A stretch of DNA of 40,725 nt from Balneolaceae bacterium (GCA_003561515.1 PWWL01000365.1:1-40725), one strand, 5' to 3'; shown: positions 1-11,134, counted from the first letter of the stretch. Notes: generated from the letters alone by a model not told the origin. A program made the numbers and translations.

Positions 1-982
1 AAAGGCCGATGGCCGGAAAAATGTACGCGGCGATCGGAACATCGCTCCAGCCGGTAACGGATCCCTCCTCAATGCCGATTGTGAGCGGAAGTACAAGAAG
101 TACCAGAACAATGCCCATGATAATGCACGCCTGAAGCACATAGAACCAGTGAACCCGCTTCATCACATAGCCGCCAAGAAGCCTTCCCGCGGCCAGCGCT
201 CCGGCATAAATACTGGTGATTTGGACACTGATGGCATCTGGCAGCTGAAGTACCTGAAAATTGAATGTCGGAAGCCAGGTGTTGATCGCCTGCTCTATGT
301 AAACGTAGAAAAAGGCACCGATGATGAAGAAAATGACGACTACATATTTAATCAGGCCGATCATATCGTAAAAGTCCTGTTTGGGACTGCCCGTTTCTGT
401 TTTTATAGAGCTTTCATCAAGTCCGGTAGAGATAAGCAGGGTAAGGGCAAAACCGCCGATAGCGGCAAGCACCCAGTAGGTGTCGAGCCAGGTGATGGAA
501 TCGTACCGGCCGGCGAGGTCGATAAACCAGCCGAACAGCCAAAATCCGCCGAGTACCCCCACCATAAAAAAGCCTTCGAGGATACTCATAAAACTTGCGT
601 GGTCGTTGGCATCCTCAGTGATCAGGCTTACGGTGGAATAGACCGAGATTTTTATCAGTGCAAAGCTCACGCCCACCATCGCAAAAAGAAGCTGCGACAT
701 AGCAAACCCGCCAAAAAGGGGCATCATGATGCTGCCAATGATGATAACCACGAGGCCGGCAATCATAGCATTTTTATATCCGAACCTTGGAATCCAGGAT
801 GCCAGCAGAAAGGATGCCACGGCGATGGAGAGGTCTTTCCATGCTTCAAGTACGCTGGCTGCCTCGGGAGTGACGCCGAAATCGTTAATGACCTGGAGAA
901 TAACCACACCCACGCTGTTGAGCAGAATGGCGAAGATAATGTAGTTACATATAAGGGAGAGCTTGATTTTCCAGTTTTTCAT
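1..982 (-). CDS. MFS transporter, C-terminus truncated by the window edge
   Basis: Minus-strand translation from the ATG at 982-980 reads MKNWKIKLSLICNYIIFAILLNSVGVVILQVINDFGVTPEAASVLEAW..., with many hydrophobic helices and an MFS-like pattern. It stays open to the window edge. The plus-strand 280-aa ORF over it looks like antisense noise. Confidence 0.85.
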   Translation of the reverse strand, partial: MKNWKIKLSLICNYIIFAILLNSVGVVILQVINDFGVTPEAASVLEAWKDLSIAVASFLLASWIPRFGYKNAMIAGLVVIIIGSIMMPLFGGFAMSQLLFAMVGVSFALIKISVYSTVSLITEDANDHASFMSILEGFFMVGVLGGFWLFGWFIDLAGRYDSITWLDTYWVLAAIGGFALTLLISTGLDESSIKTETGSPKQDFYDMIGLIKYVVVIFFIIGAFFYVYIEQAINTWLPTFNFQVLQLPDAISVQITSIYAGALAAGRLLGGYVMKRVHWFYVLQACIIMGIVLVLLVLPLTIGIEEGSVTGWSDVPIAAYIFPAIGL

Positions 983-1034
983 GCCGATTGATTGAATTGA
1001 TATGAATTCGGGACATGAGATAGAGAAACGAAAT

Positions 1035-1070
1035 CCCCTCCTTTTCAAGAAGGGGTCGGGGGTGGTTGAA
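1035..1070 (+). repeat. Intergenic repeat of CCCCTCCTT...AAGGGG...GGGGTGGTTG type
   Basis: cccctccttttcaagaaggggtcgggggtggttgaa. Confidence 0.7.
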
Positions 1071-1350
1071 TCAGGTTTCGATTCTGATTTATTGTAACAC
1101 CCCTCAAGCCCGCTGAAAAAAGTGGGGACTTTTCATTGTCAGGTTCAAGGATTTAACCCCGGACTCATGTCGTGTTTAACACAGCTAAAGAGAACTCGGA
1201 AAATCTACTTTCAAGAGGGGAGATTTCAAAATCAATCTTCATTATTCGCTATACGTTAATGGTATAGTCGTGTAATGGTTAAACGGCGGTTGTTTCAGAT
1301 TTTACGATTACACCAATAACCATTACACCATTAACGAATGGCAATCGAAT

Positions 1351-1384
1351 CCTTCAAGCTTCCGAAAGTCCGGAAGCCTGAAGG
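1351..1384 (-). terminator. Strong hairpin downstream of eno, possible terminator
   Basis: CCTTCAAGCTTCCG-AAAGTC-CGGAAGCCTGAAGG, a 14-bp stem with one mismatch. No clear T tract follows on the minus strand. Confidence 0.5.
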
Positions 1385-1416
1385 TTCATTACTTGATTGA
1401 TAAATAAAGTACCGCC

Positions 1417-2718
<1,302 letters not shown>

Positions 2719-2776
2719 TTAGTCTTAGCGTTGTATTAATGTAACGCTAAATCCTGTTTCCTTAAAGTAAAACCCC

Positions 2777-3445
2777 ATGAAACCAATACTTTTGTTTGAT
2801 ATTGATGGCACTCTGTTAAAAGTGAAAAGAGATTTTTTGTTAGGTGTGATTGAGTCTATTCTTGACGAACTGAATCTAATGGAGAAAAAGGCTCTTAATT
2901 CATCTTTCGCCGGCAGAACCGATAAAGATATTTTTATAGAATTGAGTGAGAAGGCGGGTGGGGGTGACCATCACTATGAGCTCATAAAACAATTATACGT
3001 CAATGAAATGCTGTCTGGCTTGTCGATAGATCATGTTGATCTGATTCCAGGGGCTGAGGCGGCGGTTCAATACGTAATGGAAAATGGAATCTCAGCAGGT
3101 CTGTGTACGGGAAATTTTAAGGAAGTGGCATTTAAAAAAGTGGAGGCTGCTGGTATGAAGAATATTTTTCCTTTTGGAGGATTTGGATGCCACCATGCCG
3201 ACCGAATTTATCTGCCGGGAGATGCACGGGCAGATTACAGCCGGGTTTATTCGGAAGATCCCGATCCGGCCAACTTTATCGTAATCGGCGATACGCCAAA
3301 CGACATACGATGTGCCAGGTACTTTGGAGCACGGTCGGTAGCTGTAACTACGGGTGGTTTTTCAGCTGAAGAGCTTCAGAAGCACAGTCCGGACCTGGTT
3401 CTTGACACGCTTTCTAATCCGGATCAGTGGTTAAATGAAATTTAG
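2777..3445 (+). CDS. HAD-family hydrolase (phosphoglycolate phosphatase-like)
   Basis: Motif I LFDIDGTLL, later LCTGNF and VIGDTPNDIRCA. Confidence 0.9.
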   Translation: MKPILLFDIDGTLLKVKRDFLLGVIESILDELNLMEKKALNSSFAGRTDKDIFIELSEKAGGGDHHYELIKQLYVNEMLSGLSIDHVDLIPGAEAAVQYVMENGISAGLCTGNFKEVAFKKVEAAGMKNIFPFGGFGCHHADRIYLPGDARADYSRVYSEDPDPANFIVIGDTPNDIRCARYFGARSVAVTTGGFSAEELQKHSPDLVLDTLSNPDQWLNEI

Positions 3446-3450
3446 TTGGC

Positions 3451-4317
3451 TTACCAAAACCAGCCGAATGTAAAACGAATGAGCGGTGTGCCAAAGAATT
3501 TCTGAGCCGAAAAGAAGTCCTCAAAAATCGGGTTGTTGTTTTGATCGGTCTCCAGAACGACAAATCGACCCTGTAGTGTACCTAAGACGGAGGGCTGATT
3601 TGGACTCATGATTTGGATACCATCCGGGAAGTAATAAAAGTAGTAGCCGAATTCAACCGAGTTCAGGCGAGCCATGTTGCTTCCAATATCAACGCCAATC
3701 TTAAGTTCACCGGCACCTCCAAAGTGCCACGATCCATCACTCCATCCCTGGAAAATATCATTAATGGGCGTAGGGCTAAATTGCTGAAACTCATCGGCAT
3801 TGATTTGTATCAGCTCATTGCCAATAAATCTATATCCAAAGCCCTGAGGGTCGTCGTAGTAAGGGTAAGAGAAAGCAGCTACTCCTCCGGCAGCGGCACT
3901 CACAAAAAAGCGATAGTTTTCCTGGATGAGATCCGGGAAAATTCTCTGTCTGAAACCAAGAAGTACCGGAAAAGCAAAGGCCCTTCTGAATTTATTTGGA
4001 ACAATTTGCTGGCCAAAGAAGAAGTCGGTGAATGTTTGTTCACTGGCATCGCGCAGGCCGGTAATACCAAACTTCAGGTACCCCTCGGCCTGTGGAGCAA
4101 TAACTCTTCTGAATTCGCCGCCAAGACCGAATCCAAAATTGTTCATGTCAATATTAATGCCGAACCCTGAGGAGTAGGCATCCTGCAGAGAAGTTACATT
4201 TCTGGGTGTGGGCATCACTTCAGGTTCCTGAACCTGTGCATAGAGTTGATCTGTGGCAAGAAAGAGAATTGATGAAAGCAAACAGGCGATCAGATAGCGT
4301 CCGTACTTTAAAGTCAT
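3451..4317 (-). CDS. Hypothetical outer-membrane beta-barrel-like protein; start revised to an internal ATG before the signal peptide
   Basis: From MTLKYGRYLIACLLSSILFLATDQLYAQ (signal peptide) to the C-terminal FTFGWFW, an aromatic terminus typical of outer-membrane barrels. The track start at 4383 adds a polar extension before the signal peptide. Confidence 0.65.
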   Translation of the reverse strand: MTLKYGRYLIACLLSSILFLATDQLYAQVQEPEVMPTPRNVTSLQDAYSSGFGINIDMNNFGFGLGGEFRRVIAPQAEGYLKFGITGLRDASEQTFTDFFFGQQIVPNKFRRAFAFPVLLGFRQRIFPDLIQENYRFFVSAAAGGVAAFSYPYYDDPQGFGYRFIGNELIQINADEFQQFSPTPINDIFQGWSDGSWHFGGAGELKIGVDIGSNMARLNSVEFGYYFYYFPDGIQIMSPNQPSVLGTLQGRFVVLETDQNNNPIFEDFFSAQKFFGTPLIRFTFGWFW

Positions 4318-4527
4318 ATTGGGTAGTTTGGATTGTGGTATGGAATCGTAACGAAAAAGATATCGATTCCATTGCATGCACATTTAGTAAGATGAAAGTA
4401 TTAAATAATCGAATCCAATCTGGGATATAAGAAAACCGTATTTGATTATTGTTCTATTTAGGCTTTTATTCAGGCAGAAAAATTGCCCTTACAACATCTT
4501 TTACAAATCAACTTCGATTCGTGATTT

Positions 4528-4920
4528 ATGAGTAACATCACAAAGTACTTGGTTTACGGGCCAAATGATACGTTAAGACGATTGCCCGTTAAAATGCTGG
4601 ACAGCATTGAACCGAAATACCTTTACAAATATAATTCAGCAACAAACAAGGATGAAATCTATGTTGCCGTTTATGAACAGTTCGAGAAGCAAATAAATGC
4701 CACAATTACGCTAACCTGCATTGTGGAGTGTACGCCAGCTCATACCAGGATTGAACTGAAGAAAGCCGGAGGCCGTATGGGTTTCAGGGGTAGTTCGTTG
4801 TCGGAAGAAAAAAGTATCGAATCGGATGTAGTTGACTTTATTATGGATTACTCCAAACGATTTGGTCTCTCTCTTCAGGAAGAAGTTGAAGCCCCTCCCG
4901 CTGAAGAAGACAAGAATTAA
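4528..4920 (+). CDS. Conserved-looking hypothetical protein (130 aa)
   Basis: ATG-started ORF immediately upstream of prmC, on the same strand. Confidence 0.65.
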   Translation: MSNITKYLVYGPNDTLRRLPVKMLDSIEPKYLYKYNSATNKDEIYVAVYEQFEKQINATITLTCIVECTPAHTRIELKKAGGRMGFRGSSLSEEKSIESDVVDFIMDYSKRFGLSLQEEVEAPPAEEDKN

Positions 4921-4941
4921 TCTGCGTTACCCGGATATAAA

Positions 4942-5808
4942 ATGAGCGGCAACAAGCTCTGGACCGTTGTGTCGATGCTTGAGTGGGCAACGGAATACTT
5001 TGAATCTAAAGGTGTTGACAATCCCAGGTTGAGCATAGAGTGGCTGCTGGCCGATCTGCTTGGCGTTCGAAGGCTCGATATCTATTTAAAATTCGACCGA
5101 CCGCTATCTCCATCCGAGTTGGATCAGCTAAGGCCCAGGATTAAACGAAGGGCATTGCATGAACCGCTCCAACATATTACGGGCAGTACCGAATTTATGG
5201 GACTAACGCTGAAGGTTAACAGGCATGTACTGATTCCGAGACAGGAAACAGAACAGCTCGTTGAGCTTATCCTTAAAAAACATCCGCACGATCCAGCAAA
5301 ACCAATAAAGCTGCTGGACATGGGAACTGGAAGCGGCTGTATTCCAATAGCTGTAAAAAAGCACCGTCCCGATTGGCATTGCGCGGGAATTGATATATCA
5401 GAAAAAGCTCTCGTAGTTGCCCGGGATAACGCGGAACGTTGCAAAGCCGATGTCCATTTTTATTTGGGTGACATATCAGATCCACAGTCGATTCATGATT
5501 TTACAGCTTCACACTGGGATATTGTGGTTTCTAATCCGCCGTACATTTTACCGGAAGAAAAAGATACACTGGATACCCAGGTATGGAAATATGAACCCGG
5601 TATCGCTCTCTTCCATGAAGATCCCGTGCTGCTTTACAGAGAAATCGCAGCTTTTGCTTCATCAAAAAATGCCGAACTGTTTCTGGAATTAAACAACAAG
5701 ATTGCAGACAGAATCAGAGATGAAGTAATGCCATATTTTGGTCAAACGGAGCTTAAAGCAGACTATGATGGGAACCAACGATTTCTGGTTGGATTAAAAA
5801 GCTCCTAA
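4942..5808 (+). CDS. prmC: Peptide chain release factor N5-glutamine methyltransferase
   Basis: LLDMGTGSGCIPIA SAM-binding motif and the NPPYI signature; N-terminal HemK/PrmC-like region. Confidence 0.95.
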   Translation: MSGNKLWTVVSMLEWATEYFESKGVDNPRLSIEWLLADLLGVRRLDIYLKFDRPLSPSELDQLRPRIKRRALHEPLQHITGSTEFMGLTLKVNRHVLIPRQETEQLVELILKKHPHDPAKPIKLLDMGTGSGCIPIAVKKHRPDWHCAGIDISEKALVVARDNAERCKADVHFYLGDISDPQSIHDFTASHWDIVVSNPPYILPEEKDTLDTQVWKYEPGIALFHEDPVLLYREIAAFASSKNAELFLELNNKIADRIRDEVMPYFGQTELKADYDGNQRFLVGLKSS

Positions 5809-5881
5809 CCCATTCAGTACCAGAGGATTTTTTAGAATTCCCACAAGATTTCTTGAAAGCTGCGTTTTTCAGCAAAATACG

Positions 5882-6150
5882 TGTGGAAAACTTGTGGAAA
5901 AATTTTTCTTCTCCCTCTTGCCATACGAGCTTAATTGTAAAATGTACGTTATGTAATTGTTACGCGATGTCAAGCAGATTCTGCTAAAATTTTAAATAAA
6001 TACCTTAACCATTGCGCACCAGTTAGTTAAAGTATTTTTTAAATTGTGGATAACTTTCTCAGAATTGAAAAACTATTGTTTGATTTGACGCCAATAAATT
6101 CCCATTTTTGTGACGGCTATGACAGAAGATCTTGTTTGACGTGTGGATAA
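5882..6150 (+). promoter_or_regulatory. DnaA-box cluster upstream of dnaA (candidate oriC or dnaA autoregulatory region)
   Basis: TGTGGATAA at 6045-6053 and 6142-6150 match the complement of TTATCCACA exactly. TGTGGAAAA variants lie at 5882-5890 and 5893-5901, in an AT-rich ~380-bp intergenic region. Confidence 0.65.
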
Positions 6151-6201
6151 CTATAGGGACAAATGCAAATTTTTTATTAGTTTTTTTTGGAGGCATTAAC
6201 G

Positions 6202-7647
6202 TTGAATACGCTAACTGCGGACAGTGCCTGGAATGAGTGTTTGGAGATCATTCAGGACAACATCAGTTATCAAAAATATAAATCGTGGTTTGAACCGATC
6301 AAGCCAATTAAGCTGGAAGAAGGGACGCTTACAATACAGGTACCAAGCCAGTTTTGGTATGAGTGGTTAGAAGAGCACTACTATAATATGCTCCGCTCTA
6401 CCATAGCCAAAGTACTTGGCAAGGAGGGTAAGCTTGAATATTCGGTTCTGGTGGAGAAATCGGATCGCCTGGAAGATAATCGTTCGATTCGCCTGCCTCA
6501 AAGGCCAATGGCGCCCCCCAAGCCGCAGGAGATGAACACATTTGCGGATTACTATCCCGGGAAGATTGAAAATCCTTTTGTAATCCCCGGCATCCGTAAA
6601 ACGAATATCGATTCAAATCTGAATTCAAATTATGTATTTGAAAGGTTTATTGAAGGAGACTGCAATCGGCTTGCGCGTTCTGCTGCAATGGCTATTGCTG
6701 AAAACCCGGGCAAAAATTCGTTTAATCCTCTCTTTGTTTATGGTGGTACCGGCCTTGGAAAAACGCACCTCGTTCAAAGTATTGGCAATAAAATAAAGCA
6801 GGAATTCGGTGATGAGCTTGCTGTACTATATGTATCATCAGAAACCTTTACAAATGAATTTGTACAGGCAATCCGTAATAATCGAGCGAGCGAGTTTACC
6901 ACCTTCTACCGGAATATTGATGTATTAATGGTAGATGACATTCAATTCTTTAGCGGTAAAGAAAAAACACAGGAAGAGTTTTTCCACATTTTCAACGCAT
7001 TGCATCAGGATGGAAAACAGATCATTTTAAGCAGTGATCGTGCGCCAAAAGACATACCCGACATCGAAGATCGCTTAATATCAAGATTTAGCTGGGGACT
7101 GAGTGCAGACCTTCAAATTCCGGAATATGAAACACGCTATGCTATTCTGGAAAGAAAAGCGAATGACAACGGTATCAACATCGATGCGAATATTCTTGAA
7201 TTCATTGCCCATAATTTCAAATCGAACGTAAGAGACCTCGAAGGAGCGATTATCAAATTGCTGGCAACGGCATCGCTAAAGCATGTAGATGAAATTGATC
7301 TGGCCATGGCAAAGTCGGTTTTGAAAGACATGGTGAAAAGTTCGCACTCACAGGTATCGATAGAGTCAATTCAGAATTTCGTTTGCGAGTATTTCGGTAT
7401 CGATACAAACAAGGTTCGGGAAAAAACCAGAAAGCAGGAAATCGTTGAAGCACGGCAAATTGCCATGTATCTCTCGAAAAAATTTACCAAGTCAAGCCTT
7501 AAAACTATTGGCCTTCAATTCGGAGGGCGCGATCATTCTACTGTAATTCACGCAATTTCAACGGTAGAAGGGCGTCTCTCAACCAGCCCCAAGCACAAGC
7601 GTATGTTAAGAGAGCTGGAGCAAAAAATTGAAGTGGCTACGCTGTAA
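6202..7647 (+). CDS. dnaA: Chromosomal replication initiator DnaA; start revised to the TTG at 6202
   Basis: Walker A GGTGLGKTHL, VDDIQFF, and the C-terminal signature GGRDHSTVIHA. The track start (TTG 6187) overlaps the GGAGG Shine-Dalgarno at 6189-6193, which is spaced 8 nt before TTG 6202. Confidence 0.95.
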   Translation: MNTLTADSAWNECLEIIQDNISYQKYKSWFEPIKPIKLEEGTLTIQVPSQFWYEWLEEHYYNMLRSTIAKVLGKEGKLEYSVLVEKSDRLEDNRSIRLPQRPMAPPKPQEMNTFADYYPGKIENPFVIPGIRKTNIDSNLNSNYVFERFIEGDCNRLARSAAMAIAENPGKNSFNPLFVYGGTGLGKTHLVQSIGNKIKQEFGDELAVLYVSSETFTNEFVQAIRNNRASEFTTFYRNIDVLMVDDIQFFSGKEKTQEEFFHIFNALHQDGKQIILSSDRAPKDIPDIEDRLISRFSWGLSADLQIPEYETRYAILERKANDNGINIDANILEFIAHNFKSNVRDLEGAIIKLLATASLKHVDEIDLAMAKSVLKDMVKSSHSQVSIESIQNFVCEYFGIDTNKVREKTRKQEIVEARQIAMYLSKKFTKSSLKTIGLQFGGRDHSTVIHAISTVEGRLSTSPKHKRMLRELEQKIEVATL

Positions 7648-7684
7648 TTTTTTTGGCCGGCTATTTCTCTAACACAGTTCATTA

Positions 7685-7722
7685 TCCGCCCGTGATGGTT
7701 CATCATTGGCGGATTTTTTTTT
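7685..7722 (+). terminator. Rho-independent terminator after dnaA
   Basis: TCCGCC...GGCGGA stem followed by a run of T. Confidence 0.75.
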
Positions 7723-7829
7723 ACCCACATGGAACATAAAATCTCTTGTGGCTCTCGATTGCTGCAAGCTTTGATTCCCCAAAAACGTAAAGAAATACCT
7801 AATCGACTAAATAATAGCCCGGAAAATAA

Positions 7830-8189
7830 ATGGATAAAATCACGCTTAAGTCTATCGAATATTTTGCACACCATGGTTATTACGATGAAGAAAGACAGAG
7901 AGGAAATCGGTTTGAGGTAGATATCACGGCTAAGGGTAATTTCAGTGATGCAGCAAATGGTGATGAGCTTGAAAAGACATTCGACTATGAGAGAGCGGAA
8001 AAAATGGTGTCGGATGTGATGAACGGTAAATCAGTTAAACTGATTGAAACAATCTGCAAACGTATAGGGGACGATATTTTTTCTGCAGATCCTTCCATTT
8101 TAGAACTGAAAGTGGCTATCAGAAAATTGAGTCCTCCTATAAAAAATCCTGCACAATATTCGGAAATAGTAATGAAATGGAAACGGTAA
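7830..8189 (+). CDS. folB: Dihydroneopterin aldolase
   Basis: MDKITLKSIEYFAHHGYYDEERQRGNRFEVDI is a classic FolB N-terminus; it overlaps folK. Confidence 0.93.
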   Translation: MDKITLKSIEYFAHHGYYDEERQRGNRFEVDITAKGNFSDAANGDELEKTFDYERAEKMVSDVMNGKSVKLIETICKRIGDDIFSADPSILELKVAIRKLSPPIKNPAQYSEIVMKWKR

Positions 8190-8665
8190 TTATTGCCGCT
8201 GGATCTAATCTTGGCAACAGGCTGGATTATTTGCGTAAGGCAGGTTCATTTTTAGAGGAAATAAGCGAAGACGAGATCTTTAAGTCTTCAATCTGGGAAT
8301 CGGAACCCGTTGGTGCTGCGAAATATACTTTTTATAACAGCGTGGCATCCATCACTACCGGGCTTCGCGCTGAAGAGCTACTAAAGGAATTAAAAGATTT
8401 TGAAATAAAATGTGGCCGTGAAGCCAAACCTGAGAGATGGGGACCGCGCATTCTGGATCTTGATATCATCCTGTACGGAAACTTGGTGATTGAGTCTGAG
8501 ACTCTTATTATTCCACATCCTGAATATCATCGAAGGCTGTTTGTGCTGTTACCACTATTAGAGATTTGCAAGCACCAGAAAGTACCGGTAAGCGGTAAAA
8601 CGATTGAAGCAATGATAACGGATGCTCCCAAAATAGTCATACACAAAAGTAATCTCAGCTGGTAA
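8177..8665 (+). CDS. folK: 2-amino-4-hydroxy-6-hydroxymethyldihydropteridine diphosphokinase
   Basis: AAGSNLGNRLDYL, RWGPRILDLDIILYG, IPHPEYHRRLFVLLPL. Confidence 0.95.
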   Translation: METVIIAAGSNLGNRLDYLRKAGSFLEEISEDEIFKSSIWESEPVGAAKYTFYNSVASITTGLRAEELLKELKDFEIKCGREAKPERWGPRILDLDIILYGNLVIESETLIIPHPEYHRRLFVLLPLLEICKHQKVPVSGKTIEAMITDAPKIVIHKSNLSW

Positions 8666-8688
8666 AACCGGCGCCCGAGCAACTAAGC

Positions 8689-9336
8689 ATGCCAAACAGA
8701 TTCGACTTTATAGCTATTGAAGGCGTAATAGGAGCAGGCAAAACAACTCTTGCCGGGCTATTGGCCGAACGTCACGGTGCCCGTTTAGTGCTTGAGCAAT
8801 TTGAGGAAAACCCATTCCTCCCAAAGTTTTATGAAAACCGGAAGCGTTATGCTTTTCAGACCCAGCTCGCATTTCTCGCGAGCCGCTTCAAACAGCAGGA
8901 AAGAGTAACCAGCCGTGACCTTTTCAGTGATTTCATTATATCAGATTATATTTTTGAGAAAGACCGAATATTTGCCAGGCTCAATTTAGACGAAGACGAG
9001 ATGGGTCTTTATGATAACATTTATAGCATTATGACCGGCATATCGGCTCGTCCCGACCTTGTTATTTATTTACAGAGTACTGTAGACAGACTAATGGAAA
9101 ACATAAGAAACAGAGGCAGAGATTACGAAAAGCATATTACAAGTGATTATTTGCAGGAACTAAGCGATTCTTACAACCAGTTTTTCTATCACTACAATAA
9201 AGCTCCGTTGATGATCATTAACTCAACAGAAATTGATTTTGTAAATAATCCCGCCCATCTGTCGTATATTGAAGAGCAGATATTTGATCAGCCAATACGA
9301 AGCAATACACATATCCATATAATTCCAGATTCATGA
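8689..9336 (+). CDS. Deoxynucleoside kinase family protein
   Basis: IAIEGVIGAGKTTLAGLL P-loop, LEQFEENPFLPKFY, the DYIFEKDRIFA region. Confidence 0.9.
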   Translation: MPNRFDFIAIEGVIGAGKTTLAGLLAERHGARLVLEQFEENPFLPKFYENRKRYAFQTQLAFLASRFKQQERVTSRDLFSDFIISDYIFEKDRIFARLNLDEDEMGLYDNIYSIMTGISARPDLVIYLQSTVDRLMENIRNRGRDYEKHITSDYLQELSDSYNQFFYHYNKAPLMIINSTEIDFVNNPAHLSYIEEQIFDQPIRSNTHIHIIPDS

Positions 9337-9557
9337 TTCGCTGGCTTTTAATAGCTTTATTTATTTACCTGATTTACAAGTTAATACGGGGGCCAAGGCC
9401 CGGCCGCCAGCAAAAAGAACCGTTTCGTTTTGGCGGCTTTCAAAACAGGAACAGTGGTTACAGCGGAAACAATAATCGGCGAAAAAATCTGGATCAGATC
9501 GAAGAAGCCGAATTTGAGGATATCACCAATAAAAAGGAGAAAAAAAAGGATAGCTGA
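9333..9557 (+). CDS. Small membrane-anchored hypothetical protein
   Basis: Overlaps the deoxynucleoside kinase gene by 4 nt. One N-terminal TM helix then a charged tail. Resembles small proteins often seen in Bacteroidota. Confidence 0.7.
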   Translation: MIRWLLIALFIYLIYKLIRGPRPGRQQKEPFRFGGFQNRNSGYSGNNNRRKNLDQIEEAEFEDITNKKEKKKDS

Positions 9558-10099
9558 TGAGTTTTGAAGAAAAGCATAAACAGGGATATGAGCTTTTGCA
9601 TGAAAAGGATCTCGACCGAAGTCTTGACACTGCTCGCGATCTGCAAAAACTAAACCCGGACGCACCTGAAGGTTACACGCTTGAGGGCGAGGTCATGCAA
9701 AAGCTAAACCAATGGGAAGCATCCATCAAATCATTCAATGAAGCCATCGATAAAGACAGCGGCAGTGGCAGACTGTACAATCTGAGGGGATATTCGCTTC
9801 TCAATTCTGATGATGCTGAAAAAGCACGTGAGGATTTTGAAAAAGCAATTGAGCTTGACGGCCTGCCCTCGGCACACCGGAATCTGGTTCTCTACAAGAT
9901 TATGAGCGGTAAGGCTCAGGAAGCTATCTCTTACCTGCTCGACAGAATCCGTGCACAGCCCCGGGATATAGAAAATTGGATACTTATGGGCGATCTGATG
10001 AAAAAAGGCGGACATGATGAAAAAGCACGTACCTACTACGAGCAGGCGCTGAAAATGGATCCGGAGAACGATTACGTGAGAGAACTGCTGGAGGGATAA
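9557..10099 (+). CDS. Tetratricopeptide repeat protein
   Basis: TPR-like repeats such as LYNLRGYSLLNSDDAEKAREDFEKAIELD and WILMGDLMKKGGHDEKARTYYEQALKMDPEN. Confidence 0.88.
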   Translation: MSFEEKHKQGYELLHEKDLDRSLDTARDLQKLNPDAPEGYTLEGEVMQKLNQWEASIKSFNEAIDKDSGSGRLYNLRGYSLLNSDDAEKAREDFEKAIELDGLPSAHRNLVLYKIMSGKAQEAISYLLDRIRAQPRDIENWILMGDLMKKGGHDEKARTYYEQALKMDPENDYVRELLEG

Positions 10100-10102
10100 C
10101 CT

Positions 10103-10134
10103 GGTACGACGGACAGCCTGTCCGGCAAGGAAAG
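10103..10134. repeat. REP-like palindromic repeat, diverged copy
   Basis: ggtacgACGGACAGCCTGTCCGGCAAGGAAAG, related to the copies at 20565-20597 and 20745-20777. Confidence 0.75.
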
Positions 10135-10272
10135 TTTGTCCAAAGCCCACAACTCATATCCTTAGCCTGATTCTCACCAAAGTTCTTAACAGGTTTCTTG
10201 AAAAAATCCCGCAAAACAGCATTACGAATAATGAAGGGTGAACGCTTTGCTCAGTGCAATTCTACCTAAAAC

Positions 10273-10307
10273 AAAAAAACCCCGAACCGTTACCGGCCGG
10301 GGTTTTT
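10273..10307. terminator. Bidirectional terminator between the TPR gene and secG
   Basis: AAAAAAACCCCG...CGGGGTTTTT inverted repeat between convergent genes. Confidence 0.85.
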
Positions 10308-10323
10308 AACAAAGTGAAAAAGA

Positions 10324-10683
10324 TTATTCGTTGTCGTCGATATCCTGTTGCTGTGGAACAGCAGGTGCAGTTTGAGATGGCACAGTAAAATCGGAAGTGT
10401 CCACATTCTGCATGCCTTGTTGCTGGATGGCACTTTGCGAACCGCCTTCGCGGTCGATGGCGAAGTTTGCAAGTACGCTAAGCGATAAAAATAATACAGC
10501 CAGAATGGTTGTTGTTTTCGACAGCAGGTCGGCAGTTCTTCGGGCACCCATTGCAGCGCCTCCTGCCATTCCGGCCGCGAGGCCTCCGGAAAGTCCTTCT
10601 CTCTGTCCCGGTTGAAGTAGTACAACAATGATCAGCAGAATGCAGATCAGTGTAATTAAGCTTATGATAATTGCGTAGAGCAT
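10324..10683 (-). CDS. secG: Preprotein translocase subunit SecG
   Basis: Two TM helices with VVLLQPGQREGLSGGLAAGMAGG and RRTADLLSKTTTILAVLFL. Confidence 0.93.
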   Translation of the reverse strand: MLYAIIISLITLICILLIIVVLLQPGQREGLSGGLAAGMAGGAAMGARRTADLLSKTTTILAVLFLSLSVLANFAIDREGGSQSAIQQQGMQNVDTSDFTVPSQTAPAVPQQQDIDDNE

Positions 10684-11134
10684 ATCGGAAAATCAAATAT
10701 TTTATTCTAAAGAGCCTTAAAAATATCACTATTTAAAGACTTAACAAAGCACTGAATTAAGATCAGTTTGCTACATTTTGAGATAACGACATTGTCAAGA
10801 AAAAATTGCAGCGGTACAGGCAGATTTAATATGCTGAGAGTTTGAGCTTAATCATTTTTCCCAATACCAACTCTATTTAACGCGAGTTTTCGATACAACA
10901 ATTTATATAAGAGTGTCTCCCATTCCCGAAGGTCCCACTGGAAGTCTCCCATTGAGGGGAGAACCTTTTTTAGGCGGGGAGGAGTGTTTTTGTCGTGAAT
11001 TATGAACTATTTAACTTGTACCCGAACCGGTTAAACACTCAGAAGATCATTCCCACTGGCCCCTTTCTCCCACTGGGATCCCTGTAGGAAAAGTGGGATT
11101 GTTGTGTGGCCTTCGCTGTTAAACCGAACCAACA

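Noticed and set aside
149-991. 280-aa plus-strand ORF
   Set aside because: Antisense to a clear MFS transporter reading frame; its own composition is low-hydrophobic and not protein-family-like.
10740-11130. Intergenic region with CCCACTGG repeats considered as a CRISPR-like array
   Set aside because: The repeated words are short, irregularly spaced and part of the dispersed repeat family; no regular repeat-spacer structure.
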